From the NCBI GenBank assembly GCA_027030565.1, contig JALVEU010000040.1, forward strand, positions 1-5,223: a DNA stretch of 5,223 nt. The letters run 5' to 3'. Below, in pieces: positions 1-5,223 of this stretch. Origin of the DNA: Gammaproteobacteria bacterium (GTDB taxonomy: Bacteria; Pseudomonadota; Gammaproteobacteria; JAJDOJ01). Both the position numbers and the translations under genes were made by a program. The first letter of the stretch is position 1. Every line of letters begins with the position of its first letter. The notes under the pieces are model-generated. The model was given only the letters and a program-made list of their open reading frames with translations, made no database searches and was not told where the DNA came from.

Positions 1-242
1 ACCGGCCACGTCGCCGGCCTGGCGCGTATCGATGCGGAGGGCCTCGCCGTGGGGCGCATGGAGCTCCAGCGCCAGGCGTCCGCTGCGGATGCAGTAGAAC
101 CAGTCGGCACGCTCACCTTCCTTGAATACGAGCTCCCCCGGTTTGAACACCACGTTGCGGGCGCAGCCCGCGATCACCCGTCCGTCGGCGGGGTCGATGT
201 CCTGGAAGAAGGGGTGCTCCAGCACCAGCTCTTCGATGCTCT

Positions 243-246
<4 letters not shown>
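1..246 (-). CDS. Cyclic-nucleotide-binding-domain (Crp/cNMP-like) protein, C-terminus cut off
   Basis: The first 82 residues are visible and the gene runs off the low-coordinate edge. After a short helical lead (MKSIEELVLEHPFFQDI) comes the start of a cNMP-binding beta-roll: VVFKPGELVFKEGERADWFY at about residues 32-51, then IRSGRLALEL, which matches the usual pattern of PGE, EG and a following SG turn. The phosphate-binding cassette and any C-terminal helix-turn-helix would lie outside the window, so ligand binding and DNA binding cannot be judged. The ATG overlaps the stop of the upstream iron-sulfur gene in an ATGA, and GGAG sits 7 bases before the ATG, supporting this start. Single-domain cNMP proteins are, from general knowledge, often encoded beside the beta subunit in bacterial group 3b hydrogenase clusters. 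A role as sensor or accessory protein for that enzyme is inference. It could also be a full Crp/Fnr-type transcription factor. Confidence 0.85.
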
Positions 247-1424
<1,178 letters not shown>

Positions 1425-1463
1425 GGCTCCAGACAGCCGCCTCAGCAGGAAAACCGCAACAGG

Positions 1464-1492
1464 AGACTACGGCAGAGCACGTTGCCTGTCGA
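1464..1492 (-). promoter_or_regulatory. Candidate sigma70-type promoter for the hydrogenase-like unit
   Basis: On the minus strand TCGACA (1492-1487) matches the -35 consensus at 5 of 6 bases. After a 17-base spacer, TAGTCT (1469-1464) matches the -10 consensus at 3 of 6, including the first, second and last positions. Transcription would start near 1457, giving a leader of about 33 bases before the GTG at 1424. The spacing is ideal but the -10 is poor, and in GC-rich DNA such a match can arise by chance. No convincing FNR, Crp or sigma54 site was found nearby. Confidence 0.25.
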
Positions 1493-1507
1493 CCGGGGTA
1501 TTGATCC

Positions 1508-1540
1508 ACGCCAAGCGCCGCCGCATGTGGCGTATGCGGC
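1508..1540 (-). other. Hairpin-forming region just after folA, possible attenuator or weak terminator
   Basis: GCCGCAT (1520-1526) and ATGCGGC (1534-1540) form a perfect 7-base-pair stem with a 7-base loop, 7 bases past the folA stop codon. A second inverted repeat, ACGCCA (1508-1513) with TGGCGT (1528-1533), would form a competing stem, because its right arm lies in the loop of the first. No run of T follows on the minus strand, so this is not a standard intrinsic terminator. It may protect the mRNA 3' end or mark the boundary between the folate operon and the hydrogenase-like unit. Confidence 0.3.
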
Positions 1541-1547
1541 CCCCGGC

Positions 1548-2084
1548 TCACGCCTCGCAGTCGAAATCTGCCAGGGCCGGGGACGGCTTGCAGCGCTCCA
1601 GGATCACGAAGTCGCAGGCGTGGGGGTTGTCGGCGTCGGCCGGGCGGTGCTCGCGGGCGGTCTCGGTCCACTCGTCGGCGGGGAGCTCGGGAAACCGGGT
1701 GTCGCCCTCGGGCTCGGCGTCCACCTCGGTGAGGTGGATGCGGTCGGCCACGGGCAGGGCCCGCTCGTAGACCCGCGCGCCGCCGATGACCATGACCTCG
1801 GGGGCCTCTGCAGTGGCCAGCAAGGCCTTGCACAGGCTGGAGACCACTTCGGCACCCGGCGCCTGGTAGCCGGGCGTGCGGGAGAGCACGATGTTGCGCC
1901 GTCCGGGCAGGGGTCGGCCCAGGGACTCCCAGGTGCGCCGACCCATGATGACGGGCTTGCCCAGGGTCACGGCCTTGAAGTGGCGCAGGTCGGCCGGCAG
2001 GCGCCAAGGCAGCCGCCCTGCCCGACCGATGACCCGGTTGCGGGCCATGGCCACCACCAGAGTGATGCGGGGAAAGTCCCTCAT
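1548..2084 (-). CDS. folA: Dihydrofolate reductase
   Basis: FolA reduces dihydrofolate to tetrahydrofolate with NADPH in the cytoplasm, regenerating the cofactor that ThyA, encoded just upstream, oxidises. The 178-residue protein shows the family signatures in order: LVVAMARNRVIG (9-20), LPWRLPADLRHFK with the catalytic acidic residue D32 (25-37, equivalent to E. coli D27), KPVIMGRRTWESLGRPLPGR for NADPH and substrate binding (43-62), and VIGGARVYE with the conserved Gly-Gly pair (99-107). The LTEVDAEPEGDTRFPE segment follows. It is longer than the 159-residue E. coli enzyme, partly through a C-terminal tail after the FVILER strand that carries two cysteines. The ATG overlaps the stop of the preceding small gene (ATGA), with a GAGG 10 bases upstream. 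All key residues are present, so the enzyme should be active. Confidence 0.97.
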   Translation of the reverse strand: MRDFPRITLVVAMARNRVIGRAGRLPWRLPADLRHFKAVTLGKPVIMGRRTWESLGRPLPGRRNIVLSRTPGYQAPGAEVVSSLCKALLATAEAPEVMVIGGARVYERALPVADRIHLTEVDAEPEGDTRFPELPADEWTETAREHRPADADNPHACDFVILERCKPSPALADFDCEA

Positions 2085-2467
2085 GGGCGACTCGCCTCGA
2101 AGATGGAACGCCAGAAGTCCAGGTCCGGATGGGCTGGACGGCCCGTCTCCCGGGCCCGCGCCTGCAATGCGCGGGCGATCGCGGCCAGCCCTTCACGAAG
2201 CTGCGCCTGCTGGGCGGCCCAGACGGGCTCGGGAAGGCCGGGGTTGGCGGCCAGGGCCTGATTGGCCACCGAGCCTGCGCCCGCCCACAGGGCACCCGAG
2301 TCCAGGCCGCGCCAGAAAGCCGCCTCGTCGGTCTCCGCCAGCCGCGCCAGCGCCTTCAAAAAATCGGCCGGTGTGCCCTCGTGCACCCAGTGCGCCGGGT
2401 CGGGGGGCCGGGCCTTGAGGACCTCGGCGAGGCGCAAGAGCTCGGCGGCCAGCTCGGCGGCGTTCAT
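2081..2467 (-). CDS. Unrecognised 128-residue protein between thyA and folA
   Basis: I do not recognise this protein. It looks soluble, mostly helical and rich in Ala and Leu, with no cysteine, no signal peptide and no membrane segment. Its N-terminal stretch (about 1-20) and the stretch at about 84-105 (WAAQQAQLREGLAAIARALQ) look like amphipathic helices. Between them lie FLKALARLAETDEAAFWRGL (about 36-55) and a Gly/Ala-rich turn, and the C-terminus has DLDFWRSIFEA. The evidence that it is a real gene is positional: it fills the space between thyA and folA, overlapping the thyA stop (ATGA, 2467-2464) and the folA start (ATGA, 2084-2081) by 4 bases each. A GC-rich GGTGGCGG just before the ATG is at best a weak ribosome site, consistent with translation coupled to thyA. 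A role connected to folate or thymidylate metabolism is inferred from context only. Confidence 0.8.
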   Translation of the reverse strand: MNAAELAAELLRLAEVLKARPPDPAHWVHEGTPADFLKALARLAETDEAAFWRGLDSGALWAGAGSVANQALAANPGLPEPVWAAQQAQLREGLAAIARALQARARETGRPAHPDLDFWRSIFEASRP

Positions 2468-3258
2468 ACCGCCACCGGGGCCTTGATGTGCGGGTGGGCC
2501 TGGTAATCGAGGAGCTCGAAGTCCTCGTAGCGGAAGGCGAACAAGTCCTTCACCTCGGGGTTGAGGCGCATGCGCGGCGGGGGGAAGGGCTCACGGGTGA
2601 GTTGCAGGCGGGCCTGCTCCAGGTGATTGAGGTACAGATGGGCGTCGCCGAAGGTGTGCACGAACTCACCGGGCTCGAGCCCGGTGACCTGGGCCACCAT
2701 CATCGTGAGCAGTGCATAAGAGGCGATGTTGAACGGCACGCCCAGGAAGATATCGGCGCTGCGCTGATAGAGTTGGCAGGACAGGCGCCCCCCGGCCACA
2801 TAGAACTGGAACAGTACGTGGCAAGGGGGCAACGCCATGCGCTCCAGCTCGCCCACGTTCCAGGCGTTGACCAACAGCCGGCGCGAGTCGGGGTCGCGGC
2901 GGATGCGCTCGACCACCTCGGCGATCTGGTCGATGGTGTGCCCGTCGGCCGTGCGCCAGCTGCGCCACTGTGCACCGTAGACCGGGCCCAGGTCGCCGTT
3001 CTCGTCGGCCCACTCGTCCCAGATGGTCACCCCGTGCGCGTTGAGCCAGCGCACGTTGGTGTCACCACGCAGGAACCACAGGAGCTCATAGATGATCGAG
3101 CGCAGGTGCAGCTTCTTGGTGGTGAGCAGCGGGAAGCCCGCCCGCAGGTCGAAGCGCATCTGCCAGCCGAAGACCGAGAGCGTGCCAGTCCCGGTGCGGT
3201 CCTCCTTGCGCACCCCGTGCTCGAGCACGTGGCGCATGAGATCCAGGTACTGTTTCAC
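2464..3258 (-). CDS. thyA: Thymidylate synthase
   Basis: ThyA methylates dUMP to dTMP using 5,10-methylene-tetrahydrofolate and releases dihydrofolate for FolA. The protein is 264 residues, the same as E. coli ThyA, and aligns from the first residues (KQYLDLMRHVLEHG). Seen in order: DRTGTGTLSVFG (phosphate-binding arginine), FPLLTTKKLHLRSIIYELLWFLRGDTN, TIWDEWADENGDLGPVYGAQWR, DPDSRRLLVNAWNVGEL, ALPPCHVLFQFYV with the catalytic cysteine, LSCQLYQRSADIFLGVPFNIASYALL and the C-terminal HPHIKAPVAV. The start is GTG at 3258, overlapping the lgt stop as GTGA, with a strong GGGAGG 4 bases upstream. The frame stays open far upstream through lgt, but homology begins only at this GTG. The stop overlaps the next gene by 4 bases. 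The lgt-thyA pairing is also found in E. coli. Confidence 0.98.
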   Translation of the reverse strand: MKQYLDLMRHVLEHGVRKEDRTGTGTLSVFGWQMRFDLRAGFPLLTTKKLHLRSIIYELLWFLRGDTNVRWLNAHGVTIWDEWADENGDLGPVYGAQWRSWRTADGHTIDQIAEVVERIRRDPDSRRLLVNAWNVGELERMALPPCHVLFQFYVAGGRLSCQLYQRSADIFLGVPFNIASYALLTMMVAQVTGLEPGEFVHTFGDAHLYLNHLEQARLQLTREPFPPPRMRLNPEVKDLFAFRYEDFELLDYQAHPHIKAPVAV

Positions 3259-4043
3259 GCCGCCTCCCTCTTCCGGTAGGCCCACACCATCAGCGCAGCG
3301 CCCGCCAGCATCATGGGCAACGATAGAATCTGGCCCATGGTCACCCAGCCGAAGGCCAGATAGCCCAGCTGCGGATCCGGTTGGCGTACGAACTCGATGA
3401 GGAAACGAAACAGACCGTAGCAGACCAGAAACAGGCCGGAGACGGCACCCACCGGCCGCGGGCGTGAAGAGAAGAGCCACAGGATCGCGAACAGTACGAC
3501 GCCCTCGAGGAAGGCCTCGTAGAGCTGGGAGGGATGGCGTGGCTCCGGTCCCGCACCGGGAAAGACCATACCCCACGGCAGGTCCGTGGGCTTGCCCCAG
3601 AGCTCGCCGTTGATGAAATTGCCGATCCGTCCGAAGAACAGCCCCGGCGGGATGAGCGGCGCCACGAAGTCCATGGTGCGCAGGAATCCCCACCCCCGTC
3701 GACGCTGGTACAGCCAACCTCCCACGAGCGCCCCGATCAGGCCCCCGTGGAAACTCATGCCCCCTTCCCAGATGCGAAATACCATGAGCGGGTCGTGGAC
3801 AAACGCTTCCAGCCCGTAGAACAGGACGTAGCCCAGCCGCCCCCCCAGGATCACGCCCACCATGCCGTAGAACAGCAGATCGCCCACCTCCTCGGGGCGC
3901 ACCACCACGTCCTCGCGGCGTGCGCGGATCCGGCCCAGCAGCCAGAAGGCCACGAAGCCGAACAGATACATGAGGCCGTACCAGTGCACCTTCAGAGGGC
4001 CCAGGCGCACGGCGATGGGATCGATCTTGGGATAAGCGATCAT
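3255..4043 (-). CDS. lgt: Phosphatidylglycerol-prolipoprotein diacylglyceryl transferase
   Basis: Lgt moves a diacylglyceryl group from phosphatidylglycerol to the lipobox cysteine of prelipoproteins in the inner membrane, the first step of lipoprotein maturation. The 262-residue protein is hydrophobic, with about seven likely membrane segments. It carries the family landmarks: HWYGLMYLFGF with Y26, GGMSFHGGLIG with H99 (E. coli H103), FGRIGNFINGELWG with R139, N142 and G150 (E. coli R143, N146 and G154), RHPSQLYEA (169-177), and FRFLIEFVRQPD with R213 and E217 (matching E. coli R239 and E243). It is shorter than the 291-residue E. coli enzyme but of common length for the family. The N-terminus MIAYPKIDPIAVRLGPL is typical, which fixes the start although no clear ribosome site precedes the ATG. 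It is the first gene of the compact operon. Confidence 0.97.
   Translation of the reverse strand: MIAYPKIDPIAVRLGPLKVHWYGLMYLFGFVAFWLLGRIRARREDVVVRPEEVGDLLFYGMVGVILGGRLGYVLFYGLEAFVHDPLMVFRIWEGGMSFHGGLIGALVGGWLYQRRRGWGFLRTMDFVAPLIPPGLFFGRIGNFINGELWGKPTDLPWGMVFPGAGPEPRHPSQLYEAFLEGVVLFAILWLFSSRPRPVGAVSGLFLVCYGLFRFLIEFVRQPDPQLGYLAFGWVTMGQILSLPMMLAGAALMVWAYRKREAA
3263..3268 (-). promoter_or_regulatory. Ribosome binding site of thyA
   Basis: GGGAGG on the minus strand lies 4 bases upstream of the thyA GTG, inside the last codons of lgt. It decides the GTG start over the longer open frame and is the strongest ribosome site in the operon. Confidence 0.75.
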
Positions 4044-4089
4044 GGTCTGCAGTCGACGGCGGCGGTCGCGGCAAGTTTAGCTGAAGGAT

Positions 4090-4111
4090 GCCCCACGGGG
4101 GGCCGCGGCCC
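4090..4111 (-). other. GC-rich palindromes after the methyltransferase gene
   Basis: In the 79-base gap before lgt, GCCCC (4090-4094) and GGGGC (4099-4103) can pair around a 4-base loop. They overlap a perfect 12-base palindrome, GGGCCGCGGCCC (4100-4111). On the minus strand the hairpin is followed by ATCCTTCAGC rather than a T run, so an intrinsic terminator is not well supported. A possible -10-like TAAACT (4079-4074) lies between it and lgt, but it has no matching -35. Whether lgt has its own promoter here is open. Confidence 0.25.
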
Positions 4112-4122
4112 GCACCGGCGGC

Positions 4123-5223
4123 TCAGTCGACCGCCGCGAACACGCATTTGAGGTAGTCCGTCTCCGGCATGGCCGGGTGCACCGGGTGATCCGCCGCCTG
4201 CCCGCCCACGCCCAGCAACCGCATCCAGCGCCCATTCCTGCGCGCGGCATTGTAGACCAGACGACGCAGCTCGGCGGCGGCCAAGTGGTGGGAACAGGAG
4301 CAAGAGACCAGGATCCCCCCGGCCCGGAGCACGCGCAGGGCGAGCTGGTTGAGCCGTTGGTATGCCTGCAGCCCCGCCGCCAGATCCTTGCGGCGTTTGA
4401 TGAACGCTGGCGGATCCAGGATCACCACGTCGAACCGTTCCCCCGCGTCGCGCAGTGCCTTGAGCACCGGGACCGCCTCGTCCTGGATCACCTGCACACG
4501 CTCGGCCACGCCATTGCGCTGCGCATTGGCGCGCAAGTGCCCCACGGCCGCCGCCGAGGCCTCCACGCCCGTCACCGATTCCGCCCCGGCCCGTGCACAC
4601 TGAACCGCCCAGGCCCCCACGTAGCTGAATACGTCCAGCACCCGCGCCCGGCGCACCCAGGGCAAGACCCGCGCACGATTCTCGCGCTGGTCGTAGAACC
4701 AGCCGGTCTTCTGCCCGCTGCGCAGGGGCACCTCGAAGCGACAGCCGTGCTCGGGCACCTCCACGACCGCGGGCGGGTCGCCGAAGCCGGGCTCCACATA
4801 GGCGGGTAGGCCCTCCAACGCGCGCACCGGGCCGTCGTTGCGCCACAGCAGCGAGGCGGCGCCGGTGATCTGTACCAAGGCTGCGGCGACGGCCTCGCGC
4901 CAGCGCTCCATTCCGGCGGTGGCGATCTGGCCCACCAGGTGCGCGCCGTAGCGGTCCACCACCAGACCGGGGAGCCCGTCGGACTCCCCGTAGACCAGGC
5001 GATAGAAGGGGGCATCGAACAGGCGCTCGCGCAGCCGCAGGGCCGAGGTCACGCGCTCGGCGACCAGTTCGGACGAGAGCACCTGGCGCGGGTTGCGACC
5101 CACCAGGCGCACGGCGATGAGCGAGGCCGGATTCACGTAGCCTGCGCCCAGGGCCTTGCCGCCCGCGTCGCGCACCACCACCGCGTCCCCCGGCTGGAAC
5201 GCCTTCAGCGGCGTGGCGGTGGT
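4123..5223 (-). CDS. rlmI: RlmI-family 23S rRNA (cytosine-C5) methyltransferase, N-terminus cut off
   Basis: The frame stays open to the window edge, giving 366 visible residues; about 30 N-terminal residues are missing compared with the roughly 396-residue family. The visible start (AFQPGDAVVVRDAGGKALGA) is the end of a PUA-like RNA-binding domain, followed by GYVNPASLIAVRL. The central family block includes YGESDGLPGLVVDRYG and GQKTGWFYDQREN (visible residues about 170-182). The SAM-dependent methyltransferase fold follows, with motif I VLDVFSYVGAWAV (195-207), VEAS, the DPPAF motif (about 270-274), and LVSCSCSHH (305-313), which holds the cysteine expected to attack cytosine C6. E. coli RlmI makes m5C1962 in 23S rRNA; the same target here is inferred from family membership. 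A GTG at 5181 is not the true start, because PUA-like sequence continues upstream of it. A 79-base gap separates it from lgt, so co-transcription is possible but unproven. Confidence 0.92.
   Translation of the reverse strand, partial: TTATPLKAFQPGDAVVVRDAGGKALGAGYVNPASLIAVRLVGRNPRQVLSSELVAERVTSALRLRERLFDAPFYRLVYGESDGLPGLVVDRYGAHLVGQIATAGMERWREAVAAALVQITGAASLLWRNDGPVRALEGLPAYVEPGFGDPPAVVEVPEHGCRFEVPLRSGQKTGWFYDQRENRARVLPWVRRARVLDVFSYVGAWAVQCARAGAESVTGVEASAAAVGHLRANAQRNGVAERVQVIQDEAVPVLKALRDAGERFDVVILDPPAFIKRRKDLAAGLQAYQRLNQLALRVLRAGGILVSCSCSHHLAAAELRRLVYNAARRNGRWMRLLGVGGQAADHPVHPAMPETDYLKCVFAAVD

Noticed and set aside
1501..1514. Possible FNR box TTGATCCACGCCAA upstream of the hydrogenase-like unit
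   Set aside because: Only the left half-site matches TTGAT-N4-ATCAA fully; the right half matches at 3 of 5 bases, too weak to call.
2488..3279. Plus-strand open frame of 263 codons opposite thyA
   Set aside because: It is the antisense shadow of a highly conserved enzyme and has no domain of its own that I recognise.
3259..4074. Upstream extension of the thyA frame through lgt, giving a 536-residue protein
   Set aside because: The extension lies out of frame over lgt, is Arg/Gly/Pro-rich without homology, and ThyA similarity starts exactly at the GTG with its strong ribosome site.
4040..4846. Second minus-strand frame of 268 codons inside the methyltransferase gene
   Set aside because: Its Gly/Arg/Ala-rich composition is typical of a GC-rich shadow, and the overlapping frame carries all the conserved methyltransferase motifs.

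Overview
This is a compact, very GC-rich bacterial window. Every gene I can support lies on the minus strand, so transcription runs from the high-coordinate end to the low end. The linked order lgt, thyA, (small unknown gene), folA, together with ThyA and Lgt sequences close to the E. coli proteins, points to a gammaproteobacterium. The GC-rich background, the CCCTCACCCCAACCCC-type dispersed repeats and a probable group 3b [NiFe]-hydrogenase (sulfhydrogenase) beta subunit fit a Chromatiales or Ectothiorhodospiraceae-like, sulfur- or hydrogen-metabolising lineage. That placement is inference; no marker gene fixes it.

Layout in transcription order. (1) 5223-4123: an rRNA large-subunit (cytosine-C5) methyltransferase of the RlmI family, missing its N-terminus at the window edge. 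(2) 4122-4044: a short gap with GC-rich palindromes. (3) 4043-1548: a tightly packed operon of lgt (lipoprotein diacylglyceryl transferase), thyA (thymidylate synthase), an unrecognised 128-residue protein and folA (dihydrofolate reductase). Each junction is a 4-base stop/start overlap (GTGA, ATGA, ATGA), which suggests translational coupling. ThyA oxidises methylene-tetrahydrofolate to dihydrofolate and FolA reduces it back, so the operon holds two consecutive steps of the thymidylate cycle. (4) 1547-1425: a 123-base gap with a hairpin just after folA and a weak sigma70-like promoter. (5) 1424-1: a second unit with a 4Fe-4S dicluster protein resembling the hydrogenase/sulfhydrogenase beta subunit. 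It overlaps by 4 bases a cyclic-nucleotide-binding-domain protein that is cut by the window edge. The catalytic hydrogenase subunits would be expected beyond position 1.

The most unusual feature is inside the beta-subunit gene. Two copies of a palindromic, normally intergenic-type repeat lie 81 bases (27 codons) apart, in the same orientation and in frame, so they are translated as two near-identical peptides between the N-terminal region and the ARPCELAAI block. The other point worth attention is the unrecognised small gene locked between thyA and folA. I saw no tRNA, rRNA, CRISPR array, insertion sequence or complete novel system in the window.
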